Shown: piece by piece, positions 21,849 through 32,197 of the stretch | Position numbering within the stretch: the first letter of the stretch is position 1 | Layout of the letters: each line of letters opens with the position of its first letter | NCBI RefSeq assembly: GCF_018991925.1 | Contig: NW_024748870.1 | Coordinates: 2,397,030 to 2,461,029 of the forward strand | Length of the DNA: 64,000 nt | Source: Homarus americanus | Lineage: Eukaryota; Arthropoda; Malacostraca; Decapoda; Nephropidae | Reading direction: 5' to 3' | Translations under genes and position numbers: made by a program | Notes under the pieces: model-generated | The model's input: the letters and a program-made list of their open reading frames with translations, nothing else | What the model was told of the DNA's origin: nothing | Database searches by the model: none

Positions 21849-21916
<68 letters not shown>
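21849..21916 (+). repeat. (GT)n microsatellite
   Basis: About 33 GT units. Confidence 0.97.
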
Positions 21917-22071
21917 CGTTCCAGCTGATCTCAGTATTACATCCAAGCAACATACCAGCATAATCCCCAGCTTAAATCATATACTAAGAGCTTCAATAAG
22001 AAGGATATATTATAACAACTAAATATGCTTAATGTATAACTCAAGTCGAGGTATATCTCTAACATAGATCC

Positions 22072-22868
22072 TCCCCATCGCACACCACACCTCCAGTTAC
22101 ACCACACCTCCAGCGTCACACCACACCTCCAGCGTTACACCACACCTCCATCGTCACACCACACCTCCAGCGTTAACCACACCTCCAGCGTCACACCACA
22201 CCCAGCGTTACACCACACCTCCAACGTCACACCACCTCAGCGTTACACCACTCATACACCACCTCCGTTACACCACACTCCAGCGTCACACCACACCTCC
22301 AGCGTCACCACACTCACACCATCCGTACACCCACCCATGCTACACCCCCATCGTCACACCACACCCATCGCACACCACACCATCACACCACACCTCCAGC
22401 GTTACACCACACCTCCAGCGTCACACCACACCTACTGCCACACCACACCCACCACACCACACCACCACACCCATTGTCACACCACTCCATCACTACACCA
22501 CACCTCCAGCACGTTACACCACACCTCCAGCGTTACACCACACCCCAGCGTCACACCACACCTCCATCGCCACACCACCTCCACTGTCACACCACACCTC
22601 CAGCGTTACACCACACCTATCCACCACACTCGTTACACCACACCCAGCGTTACAACACACCTAACGTTACACCACACCTCCAGCGTTACACCACACCTCC
22701 AGCGTTACACCACACTCCAGCCACACACCACACCTCCATCGCCACCACATCTCCAGCGTCACACCACACCTCCATCGCTACACTACACCCCATGTCACAC
22801 CACACCTCCATCGCTACACCACACCTCCATCGTTACACCACACCTCCATTGTCACACCACACCTCGAC
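22072..22868 (+). repeat. 19-bp minisatellite (CA/CCT-rich)
   Basis: Around 40 units of ACACCACACCTCCAGCGTT with many truncated copies; CATCG and ACTG replace CAGCG in places. Confidence 0.95.
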
Positions 22869-23098
22869 TCATTCTAAAACTGTAATAACTTCTAAAACAG
22901 TGTAAACAGAACACCCTCGGTTTTGTTATACATGAAGAACAACTCATAACTTTTTCTTGTTCTCGTGTTATTAGACCAGAATATGTGTACCGTGTTGTAT
23001 CTACAATATCTTAGATGTTGTTAAAAATGAGTTAGATAATTTATGGATATATTTTACTATGTTTGTATGACCTAAGAATCGCATAATGGTGGGGGTAC

Positions 23099-23100
<2 letters not shown>
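22869..23100. other. Short AT-rich unique segment
   Basis: Nothing recognisable was seen. Confidence 0.5.

Positions 23101-23177
<77 letters not shown>
23101..23177 (+). repeat. (CA)n microsatellite
   Basis: About 38 CA units. Confidence 0.97.
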
Positions 23178-23179
<2 letters not shown>

Positions 23180-23248
23180 ACTAAACTTCTTCAGGTATAC
23201 GGGGAGTCAGTGTTGTGTTGTATAAGGAGAGTCACACTACCATGTTTC

Positions 23249-23249
23249 T

Positions 23250-23298
<49 letters not shown>
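23249..23298 (+). repeat. (TAC)n trinucleotide microsatellite
   Basis: Sixteen TAC units, then CCTCCT low complexity to about 23,345. Confidence 0.96.
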
Positions 23299-23526
23299 AT
23301 GTTCCTCTACCTACCGTGCCCCTCCTCCTCCTACTCCTCCACCACCATCACCTCCACTACCACCACCATATTCCTCGACCACTACCCTCCACACTGCTCA
23401 AATATTCGCATTAAAGGTCATTCGTTCGTCTGTTGCCTACCACCAAGCTTCCGGGTCGCCCTCATCAATAAATTCTCAAATCCCCCAACACCTAACCTGA
23501 CCTTAATACCTGTCATAACCTGAGTG

Positions 23527-23943
23527 CTAACATCTGCTGCCAAGTGAAACAATTTTCCTCGATTTCACAGTTTTTTTTACAGGTGTTGTGTTGTGTTGTG
23601 TTGCCTCGTCGAGTATTGCATGAGCGTGTGTCTCTCTCAGTGGGATAAAGTGGTCGTCTGAATGCATGACAGAGACGAGACCTCTAGTATCATGTTCTTT
23701 TTGGAGGCCATGAGAAAAGACCGATGTTTCCCAGGTGTTGAGGATGTGGGGGCGACGTCTGGACACACCTGGGCACACCTGTTGTGAGTCAATTAATTGT
23801 GAGTTGACTACCCGTGATCTCTTGTTGATCTCTGCTATCAAGGTCATCGTGTCATTTAAATAGTGTATATAATTCGTCCTATCAGTGAAAGACTCTTGCG
23901 TCTCATGGGCTGATAAGATCAATGCGTCTATTGATACGTCCAC
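23527..23943 (-). other. Non-repetitive open frame, 138 codons, of uncertain status
   Basis: This is one of the few long open frames in non-repetitive DNA. The translation has a mixed, non-biased composition (for example TNYIHYLNDTMTLIAEIN) and ends SLGSRC. It opens at GTG rather than ATG, with an in-frame stop shortly upstream. The first internal ATG would leave about 105 codons. I recognise no domain, signal peptide or splice arrangement. A chance frame of this length is plausible in 64 kb, so this is recorded as an open frame and not as a gene. Confidence 0.15.
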
Positions 23944-24160
23944 GTGAGACAGGTGGCCCCATCATCGTCGTCTCTCACCTGTGCCATTAACGAGCTGTTG
24001 TGTCGAGATAGTTTCCTCTTATTGTCTCTATCTCTCCTTAAGAACACAGTCTTTCTCTCTCTCTATATCTCATTAAGAACACAAGTCTCTTTATCTCCCC
24101 ATATCTTAAGAACAATATCAAGTTCTCAATGTCTCGCAATTCTCCCAGGCTGGCTTAGAG

Positions 24161-24400
24161 ATGTACCCCCCTCCCCGTCCCTGGCCTATAGAGACTTACC
24201 TCAAACTCACCGCCTGTGTTGACTGGTTCTCTAAGGAGTCAACCTCTCCACTTTTGTTTATCCCCGACTATTCACCAACAAAGATGCATATTTTACGTGG
24301 GGCAAATTTGAAGAGGCGAGTCCTAAGTGAAGCACAGATGGAGGCTTTTTCTAATGAGGAAGTTCTATATCACGAATTTTTTGTGGGGGAGGGTAGGGTG
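24161..24400 (+). other. Non-repetitive open frame, about 75 codons before low complexity
   Basis: The frame begins MYPPPRPWPIETYLKL and runs through EAQMEAFSNEEVLYHEFF before entering a GGGTGTGTGG/(GT)n tract. The leading part is unique sequence with mixed composition but has no recognised family. The continuation through (GT)n is certainly an artefact. Confidence 0.12.
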
Positions 24401-24436
24401 TGTGGGGAGGGTGGGGTGTGGGGAGGGAGGGTGTGG

Positions 24437-24470
<34 letters not shown>
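24385..24470 (+). repeat. GGGTGTG tract and (GT)n
   Basis: G-rich low complexity is followed by about 15 GT units (24,438-24,469). Confidence 0.92.
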
Positions 24471-24471
<1 letters not shown>

Positions 24472-24684
24472 CCCATCAACATTCACAGAACCACAAAACC
24501 GATTCACATCTTCTCTCGTCTCCTCATCGTCCTCACAGGAAATAACACGTCAGCAGCATCCAGCCAGCACCTCACACACCACATCTCAACGTCTCTTTCT
24601 CACCAGTCACTCACAACCGACGATGAACGGTCCAAACCCGTCTCGTGAATTGTGAAATCTTTCTGCTTCACTGTGTCTTGGCAG

Positions 24685-24735
24685 CTCCGAGTCAGACACA
24701 CGAGCCAAGTTAGAGTAACTTGTTCACGTCAAGAT
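24685..24735 (+). CDS. Candidate internal exon (51 nt, 17 codons), very tentative
   Basis: An acceptor-like TTCACTGTGTCTTGGCAG ends at 24,684. The following 51 nt read LRVRHTSQVRVTCSRQD with no stop in frame 0, while the other two frames are blocked. A GTAAGT donor follows at 24,736. The match is structural only: the peptide is unrecognised and the donor's exon side (AAGAT) is not ideal. Confidence 0.15.
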
Positions 24736-24979
24736 GTAAGTCCCCCTATTATAACACACTAAGGCGATGCCCCATTATAACCGAGTAATATGACCCACTA
24801 TAACACTATGAGTAAGATACCCTTCAAATATATCACAGTAAGAAGAAGCCTATTCCACCAGTGTCATCACCCTATCCACTCAAATATTTCCTATAAACTT
24901 AGCCTCAATGTAATTTGTAAGTTAAACCTCTTCCGGAATGAGTTCGCATAATATCATGGTTACCGCGTATACTCCCCAA

Positions 24980-25130
24980 GGAAAACGACTTAATTATCCC
25001 AAAGAAAACGACTTAATTATCCCAAAGAAAACGACTTAATTATCCCAAAGAAAACGACATAAATATCCCCCCAAACGACGTTCATGTCTCAAAGAAAACG
25101 ACGTAAATTATGTCAAAGAAAACGGGTGCA
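24980..25130 (+). repeat. 23-bp minisatellite
   Basis: Five to six units of CGACTTAATTATCCCAAAGA plus AAA, decaying to the right. The AAAGAAAACG core recurs in the array at 35.3 kb. Confidence 0.9.
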
Positions 25131-25518
25131 CTTTCAAGGTAAACTCTCCCGGTAATGTATGAAACGCACGCACTGGCTAGATTGTGGTTTTGCTTCTAAG
25201 AATAAGAATACAAAGCCAATATCACTAAATCTGGGGAGTTTTTCATATTTGAGGACACGATAGATGATGAATATTGGATGGGAATGTTATTTATATATTT
25301 TAACAATCAATTTAACGATAATAATCCATAACCAGCTATTGAAAACATGGATACTCGCTTGATTTTGAGATACAGGGTGTCTCAGAAAAATTAATCTATA
25401 TATACTACCTTACAGATTTTTTGTGGACATCGGGTTAATGTTCGTATTACAATATAAACATTATCCCTCACTTGTAGGAGACCTCGAATACAAATATGTT
25501 GACTCTCTCTCTCTCCTC
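25131..25518. other. Gene-free stretch with a transposon-like motif
   Basis: AT-rich. ACAGGGTGTCTCAGAAAAAT at about 25,372 resembles the GGGTGTCCCA-type motif seen at the ends of some arthropod repeats; no element could be delimited. Confidence 0.4.
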
Positions 25519-25550
25519 TATATAAACCAGCAGAGAGGATGAGTCTAGTC
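25519..25550 (+). promoter_or_regulatory. Possible core promoter (TATATAAA plus initiator-like site)
   Basis: TATATAAA at 25,519 is followed 28 bp later by a CTAGTCT sequence (A at 25,547) that fits the general YYANWYY initiator but not the arthropod TCAGT form. No downstream promoter element or coding exon was found. Confidence 0.2.
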
Positions 25551-26187
<637 letters not shown>

Positions 26188-26194
26188 ATCTCTC

Positions 26195-26805
26195 CCTACC
26201 CCAAACACATACATATGCCCCACATCCTTCCCCACACACCCTCACATCCCCATTCACCCCCACATCCCCCCATTCACCCCCACATCCCTCCCCACACCCC
26301 CACATCCTCCCCCCCACACACCCAACATCCCCACTCACCCCCACATCCTCCCCCCACACTCCCCCACATCCTCCCCACACCCCCACATCCTCCCCATTCA
26401 CCCCCCACATCCTCCCCATTCACCCCACATCCTCCCCACACACACCACATCCTCCCCACACCACACCTCCCCACACACCCCCACACCTCCCCACTCACCC
26501 CCACATCCTCCCCCCACCCCATCCTCCCACACCCACATCCTCCCCACACACACATCCTCCCCACTCACCCCCCACATCCTCCCCACACACACCCCCACAT
26601 CTCTCCTCACACACCACATCCTCCCCACTCCCCCACATCCTCCCCCACTCACCACATCCTCCACACACCTCATCCCCACACCCCCACCTCACTCACCCCC
26701 ACATCCCTCCCCACACTCCTCCCCACTCACCCGCACATCCTCCCCACTACCTGCACATCCTCCCCACTCACCCCACAGCCTCCCACCCCCACACATCCCC
26801 CCACA
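26195..26805 (+). repeat. C-rich minisatellite (CCCCACATCCTCCCCACTCA)
   Basis: About 30 irregular units of 16-22 bp. The + strand is almost free of G, and long C runs make it a candidate i-motif/G4 region. The 494-codon frame running through it is an artefact. Confidence 0.94.
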
Positions 26806-26909
26806 CACGAGAAAACACCGACGACTTCTCTACAGCTCAACCGGGAAAAAATATCACTGGATCCGGCTTGCTTTTTAGCAGCCTGTCATAAATACAGTCT
26901 GCGTCATGG

Positions 26910-27590
26910 ATGGTGTAGGGTGGGGGCGGGGGCTGGAAGGGGGTGGGCGGTGGGTCGGAAGTGGGTGGGGCGGTGGGTCGGGCGGGTGGGCGGTGGGATG
27001 GAAGTGGTGGGCGGTGGGTCGGAAGTGGGTGGGGGCGGTGGGTGGGGGCGGTGGGTAGGAAGTGGGTGGGGGGGCGGGGGCTGGAAGTGGGGAGGCGGTG
27101 GGTCGGAAGTGGGTGGGCGGTGGGTCAAGTGGGTGGAGCAGGGGTCGAAGTGGAGGGGGGGGTGGGTCGGGCGGTGGGGCGGGGTGGTCGAAGGGAGGGT
27201 CGGGCGGGTGGGCAGGGGTCGGAAGTGGGTGGGGGGCAGGGTCGAAGTGGGTGGGGACGGGGTCAGGAAGTGGGGGCGGTGGGTCGGAAGTAGGGGCGGT
27301 GGGTCGGAAGTGGTGGGCAGTGGAAGTGTGGGGGCAGGTCAGTGGGGCGGGGTGGGTCGGAAGTGGGGTGGGGCGGTGGGTCGAAGGGGTGGGCAGGGGT
27401 CATGGGTGGGGCGGTGGGTCGGAAGTGGGGGGGGGCGGTGGTCAAGTGGGGGGTCGGTGGGTCGAAGTGGGGGGGTGGGCTGAGGGTGGGGGGCGGGTCG
27501 AAGTGGGGGGGGCAGGGTCAGAAGTGGGTGAGGTGGTGGGAGGGATTGAAGGTGGGTCGGGAGTATGGAGTTTGGGGGTTGGAAAGGAGG
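26910..27590 (+). repeat. G-rich minisatellite (GGTGGGTCGGAAGTGGGTGG)
   Basis: About 30 irregular units near 22 bp. Dense GGG runs give strong G-quadruplex potential. The strand bias is opposite to that of the C-rich array only 100 bp away. Confidence 0.94.
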
Positions 27591-27609
27591 TACCATAAAT
27601 GCTTTCCTC

Positions 27610-27830
27610 TCACATTCTCTCTCCACCTCACTCGCCTCACCTCACTCGTCTCACCTCACTCTGGTCTCACCTCACTCGTCTCACCCCACTCGTCTCTCAC
27701 CTCACTCTGCCTCACCTCACTGCCTCACCTCTCACTGGTCTCACCTCAGCCTCACCTCACTCCACTCTCACTCACACTCACTTCGTCTCACCTCTCACTC
27801 TGTCTCTCACTTCCTCCCATCCCTCACTGG
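27610..27830 (+). repeat. CTCACCTCACT low-complexity array
   Basis: Repeated CTCACCTCACTCGTCTCACC-type blocks with a 5-bp/10-bp grain. Confidence 0.9.
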
Positions 27831-27849
27831 TCAGGTATGGAATTACATC

Positions 27850-28245
27850 GAGACCAAAAGAGGGAGGAGACGGAATAGAGGGGGGTGAGAGGAAAGAGGT
27901 AGACTGAGAGGGAGAGAAGGTAGAGGAGAGGGAAAGAGGGTAGAGAGGAGAGGGAAAGAGGGGTAGAGGAGAGGGAAAGAGGGTAGAGTGAGAGATAAAA
28001 CATGGAAAAAAGAGGGGGGAGAAAGACAACGGAGGAAAAAAAGGAGAAAGAGGGAAGAGAAGGAAGGAGGAAAGGAAGGAGAGGGAGAGAAGGGAAAGAG
28101 GGGAGAGAAATAAGAAGGAGAGGGAGAGAAGGAAGGAGGAAAGGAAGCAAGGAGGAAGGGAAGGAGAGGGAGAGAAGGGAAAGAGGGAGAGAAGGAGAGG
28201 AAAGGGAAGGAGGGAGAGAGTATAAAAGGTAAAAATAGAGAAATG
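27850..28245 (+). repeat. Purine-rich tract
   Basis: Nearly pure A/G over about 390 bp, with local units such as GAGGGAAAGAGGGTAGAG. Confidence 0.9.
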
Positions 28246-28345
28246 AAGGAGGTGCTAGCGCGGTCGGAAGAGGAAGTATAAGGGGAATTAATGAGAGAGA
28301 GAGAGAGAGAAAAGCACTTGCCACAATATAGTGCAGCTGGTGCAG

Positions 28346-28360
28346 TCACACACACACACA

Positions 28361-28414
<54 letters not shown>
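28346..28414 (+). repeat. (CA)n microsatellite
   Basis: A CA run with one ACCACA break. Confidence 0.96.
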
Positions 28415-28417
<3 letters not shown>

Positions 28418-28529
28418 CTCATCTCTTAGGTTAGGTGAGGTAAGGGGGGCGTGTTAACTGGGGCCTCGAGTTAAGGTTTATAATATGTTGTTGGTCATTA
28501 CTCAGCGAGGATAATTACCCCATCACCTG

Positions 28530-28718
28530 ACTGCTTCCTCCACCACACACCTGTACCCTCCACCAACACACCTGTACCCTCCACCAACACACCTGTACTC
28601 TCCACTACACACCTGTACCCTCCACCAACACACCTGTACCCTCCACCAACACACCTGTACTCTCCACTACACACCTGTACTCTGCACTACATACCTGTAC
28701 CCTCCACCACACACACAC
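28530..28718 (+). repeat. 21-bp minisatellite
   Basis: About nine units of CCTGTACCCTCCACCAACAC plus A, including CACTACA variants. Confidence 0.93.
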
Positions 28719-29431
28719 ACCTGGTATATATCGATGGCATCAAACGTGCTGACAGACAGGCCTATGTGGACAAGTCAGCTGTCTGTCACTGTCATCAGCA
28801 CGGACGGGACACAAGCGGCTGTCTGTCACATGTTTGGCCGGGCAGCAGCGGCGTTTACGATAGCCAATACACATATAGTTACGAGATTAGTAGTGAGTTA
28901 CGATATAATCACACTAACGATAACAGCAGGAACGATAGCAATACAATAACGACATCAACAGTGACGATAGCAACACAGGAACGATAGCCAACACACGTAC
29001 AATACAACAATCAATAAAAAGAAAAAAAATATGGCTAAATAAAGTATAAACAAATTTTTTAGAAAAGTAATAGAATTGTGTTTGCAGCAATCCAATCCCG
29101 ACACGGCGTTAAAAACATCATGGTTATGTGATTTTACTATGTCCTAGAGAAACACGTATACACCGGCTATACATATGTATAAATAACATTGAAGTACCGT
29201 TTATATGTGTATGTATGTATGTATGTATCTATGTCTAAATAGAATTAAGGTACCGTATATATGTGAGTGAATGTTAAGGCTAAAACAATTTATATCAATT
29301 TAATGTAGTTTCCCCAGAAATGAATTAAAGAAAATGAATATATATTTTTTTTCTGGAATAATTATTTTTCTTTTAAATTAAGTCAAGTAGTCACAGGAAT
29401 ATAATTTACTTATTAAAGACTACATTACCTT

Positions 29432-29433
<2 letters not shown>
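28719..29433. other. Gene-free stretch
   Basis: A moderately GC-rich part (28,734-28,950) has a 71-codon open frame of no recognisable family. It grades into irregular AACGATAGCAA-like repetition and then AT-rich DNA with (TATG)n at about 29,205-29,230. Confidence 0.45.

Positions 29434-29469
<36 letters not shown>
29434..29469 (+). repeat. (CA)n microsatellite
   Basis: About 18 CA units. Confidence 0.95.
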
Positions 29470-29471
<2 letters not shown>

Positions 29472-29828
29472 CATCCTTGACCACCGAAGGGTCAAGACGT
29501 ACCTGGCACTCCTCTCGGAGCAGCCAGGTCAACTGTTATGTTGGCCCATACCAACTCCCTCCCCTGAACCCTCCTCCCCACGGGAATATCAACAAGTTCT
29601 CGCCAGAAGTTACTATTTCATTTAGGAAAGGAATGGAACCAGTGTTAAACAGAGGTGAACAGTGGTGAACAGTACTTAAGTCAGTGAGAACAACTCAACA
29701 GTAACAGTGGTACCCAAGTTGACCTTCACACAGTGAGGTCCCAGGTACCCAGTGATAACGGCCCGTGAGACCCAACAACCAGGGATGTGTTAATCCGTCT
29801 ACGATAGGAAGGCCTGGAACCACACCTC
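29470..29828. other. Gene-free stretch
   Basis: Unique sequence with CAGTGGTGAACAGT-type short repeats at 29,640-29,710. No gene is recognised. Confidence 0.5.
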
Positions 29829-30362
29829 ACTCATATAACACCATCTGTGAGGGAATTACTACACCACGTGAGGCCCCTCATAACACCATATGTGAAGGAG
29901 TTACTACACCACGTGAGGCCCCTCATAACACCATCTGTGAGGGAATTACTACACCACGTGAGGCCCCTCATAACACCATCTGTGAGGGAATTACTACACC
30001 ACGAGAGGCCCCTCATAACACCATCTGAGAGGGAATTACTACACCACGTGAGGCCCCTCATAACACCATCTGTGAGGGAATTACTACACCACGAGGGCCC
30101 TCATAACACCATCTGTGAGGGAAACTAATACACCACGTGAGGCCCTCATAACACCATCTGTGAGGGAATTACTACACCACGTGAGGCCCCTCATAACACC
30201 ACCTCCGTGAGGGAATTACTACATCACGTGAGGCCCCTCCTAACACCATCTGTGAGGGAATTACTACACCACGTGAGGCCCCTCATAACACCATCTGTGA
30301 GGGAACTACTACACCACGTGAGGTCCCTCCTAACACCATCTGGGAGGGAGTTACTACACTAC
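29829..30362 (+). repeat. 45-bp minisatellite, about 12 copies
   Basis: Units start CATAACACCATCTGTGAGGG and end CACCACGTGAGGCCCCT. The perfect CACGTG E-box in most copies is noteworthy. The 45-bp period leaves both strands open. Confidence 0.96.
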
Positions 30363-30549
30363 GTGTTTGCTGTTCAACACCTACATTAATCTGTATGTTC
30401 ACTGTATGTTCCTTTACCTTTCTCTAATGAAGGCTTTTGTTAAACCACCAATGTATGTAATAAGTCATTTATGTCCAATGTATATTTTCAGCCTTCGGGC
30501 TGCACAACTTTTTCAATAAACCGTCAATTATTATTATTATTATTATTAC
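30363..30549 (+). mobile_element. Solo 3' end of a related non-LTR retrotransposon
   Basis: TGTATATTTTCAGCC-TTCG-GGCTG at 30,479-30,502 forms a five-base-pair hairpin with a UUCG tetraloop. AATAAACCGT and a (TTA)n tail follow. The same arrangement, with loop ACC, ends the copies at 11.06 and 31.03 kb, but the remaining UTR sequence differs, so this is a sister family or subfamily. No coding part is present. Confidence 0.7.
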
Positions 30550-30559
30550 ACACACACAC

Positions 30560-31055
30560 TCGCACGCCTTTATTCTCCCCAAACTAACGTATGCGTCACC
30601 AGCCTGGTCGTCTTCTCTCAACTCCACCCAACAACGTCAGCTAGAGAAGGTATAGAAAAGGGCCTGCAGAATCATGCTCGGCGCAGAATACTCCAGCTAC
30701 ACCAACGCTCTCTCCACCCTGGAAATGCCATCCCTCAGTGACCTCCACCACCAAGCACTGGAAATGGTTTGGCCGTGGACTACTGCACCACCCTCGCCAT
30801 CGCCACCTCCTGCCACCTGCAGCCCCCCACCCACCTCACGCAGTCCGCCACTACAACAAAATTCAGCCCATAAGAGCCCACACCGATAGATATAAGAACA
30901 GCACCATCCCATCTATTGTTAAAATAATAAACAACTCCTGATTTATGTACTGTCCAGCCCTGTAAATATATTTAATGCATATTATATCATTATGTTTAAA
31001 TCAAATGTAAGTCTGTATATTTTCAGCCACCGGCTGCAACTCTATTAATAAACCG

Positions 31056-31060
<5 letters not shown>
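30560..31060 (+). mobile_element. Non-LTR retrotransposon 3' end, copy 2
   Basis: Same family as the insert at 10.67 kb and roughly 95% alike by eye, but about 75 bp longer at the 5' side, where it adds LTYASPAWSSSLNSTQQRQ. It ends with the CAGCC-ACC-GGCTG hairpin (31,024-31,036), AATAAACCGT and a (TTA)n tail, where copy 1 has (GT)n. It starts immediately after the solo 3' end with its (TTA)n and (CA)n tail. Confidence 0.85.
30564..30941 (+). pseudogene. C-terminal remnant of retrotransposon reverse transcriptase (copy 2)
   Basis: The frame covers LTYASPAWSSSLNSTQQRQ, then LEKV, a TAG stop where copy 1 has Gln, then KRACRIMLGAEYSSYTNAL and SLSDLHHQALE. A single inserted base after GGAAA shifts the frame relative to copy 1, so the tail RTDRYKNSTIPSIVKIINN lies in another frame. 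The catalytic domain is absent. Confidence 0.8.

Positions 31061-31107
<47 letters not shown>
31060..31107 (+). repeat. (TTA)n tail of retrotransposon copy 2
   Basis: About 16 TTA units directly follow AATAAACCGTT. Confidence 0.95.
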
Positions 31108-31108
<1 letters not shown>

Positions 31109-31215
31109 ACACTAAATCTTTTGTTATGACTTAAAAAATAAAATGGCATAGAGATCTGATGATTCCCTTGTCCATCCTGGGGGTAAAAAAGCAGCAACAG
31201 CACCACCACCACTAC

Positions 31216-31218
<3 letters not shown>

Positions 31219-31280
<62 letters not shown>
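31219..31280 (+). repeat. (GA)n microsatellite
   Basis: About 30 GA units. Confidence 0.97.
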
Positions 31281-31283
<3 letters not shown>

Positions 31284-31366
31284 ATTCTGGAGTGTGGGGG
31301 GGCAGGATCCTAGTACTCTTGAAAATAATGATCCCAGCCAAACACAACCCCGGCCTGTTTGCTTTT

Positions 31367-31402
<36 letters not shown>

Positions 31403-31600
31403 GAAAGGATTTAAATTGCTCCCTTTTGAGGCAAGAGAATTCGATAAGAAAAAAAGAAAAAGAAAAAAACACTCATTATTTTTTTTTAATTATTTACGGA
31501 ATTTAAGTGACGTGATTTTCCTTCCATTAAATATTATGAAGTGGGAACAAAATACTGACGTCATCATGATAATTATTTTGCACGTTTTCATTATAATTTT
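31281..31600. other. Gene-free stretch
   Basis: (CA)n lies at 31,371-31,398; AT-rich DNA follows, with poly-T and a single TGACGTCA at about 31,556. No gene is seen. Confidence 0.5.
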
Positions 31601-31605
31601 TTTCT

Positions 31606-31835
31606 AATTATCTTTCACACCTGTTTCACTAATTACCTTTCACACCTGTTTCACTAATTATCTTTCACACCTGTTTCACTAATTACCTTTCACACCTGTT
31701 TCACTAATTACCTTTCATACCTGTTTCACTAATTACCTTTCACACCTGTTTCACTAATTTCTTTTCACATCTGTTTCACTAATTATGTTTAACACCTGTT
31801 TCACTAATTACCTTTCACACCTATTTTACTAATTA
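31606..31835 (+). repeat. 25-bp minisatellite with CACCTG and TAATTA cores
   Basis: Nine units contain CACACCTGTTTCACTAATTA. This core differs by a single base from that of the array at 44.9 kb. Each unit holds an E-box (CACCTG) and a homeodomain-type TAATTA. Confidence 0.95.
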
Positions 31836-31914
31836 TTCTCGACCTCATTATCCGGGAGACTTAATGAGAAATTAATGATGGTCAATACTCGGCGTTATCC
31901 AGGTAGGAAACTAT

Positions 31915-31917
<3 letters not shown>

Positions 31918-31949
<32 letters not shown>
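31918..31949 (+). repeat. (GA)n microsatellite
   Basis: About 16 GA units. Confidence 0.95.
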
Positions 31950-31952
<3 letters not shown>

Positions 31953-32097
31953 TTAACAATGGCTCAATGGGGAGGAACGAACGAACAAGGGAGAAGAGGA
32001 AAGGGTGATAAAGGAGAAGAAGAATTAAGACAAAGAGAAAGGAAATAAAGAAAGGATAAATTATAAACTCACACATCAACAAGGAAAGGAGGGGATT

Positions 32098-32100
<3 letters not shown>

Positions 32101-32138
<38 letters not shown>
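32101..32138 (+). repeat. (GA)n microsatellite
   Basis: About 18 GA units. Confidence 0.95.
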
Positions 32139-32141
<3 letters not shown>

Positions 32142-32197
32142 CAATTATATTTTATGAATTTTGTCTTAAAAATTAGGACGAATCGAACTTCAAAGAT

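Noticed and set aside
28734..28987. Two overlapping + strand open frames of 71 and 73 codons
   Set aside because: No recognised motif and no splice signals; the 3' part is degenerate GATAGCAA repetition.
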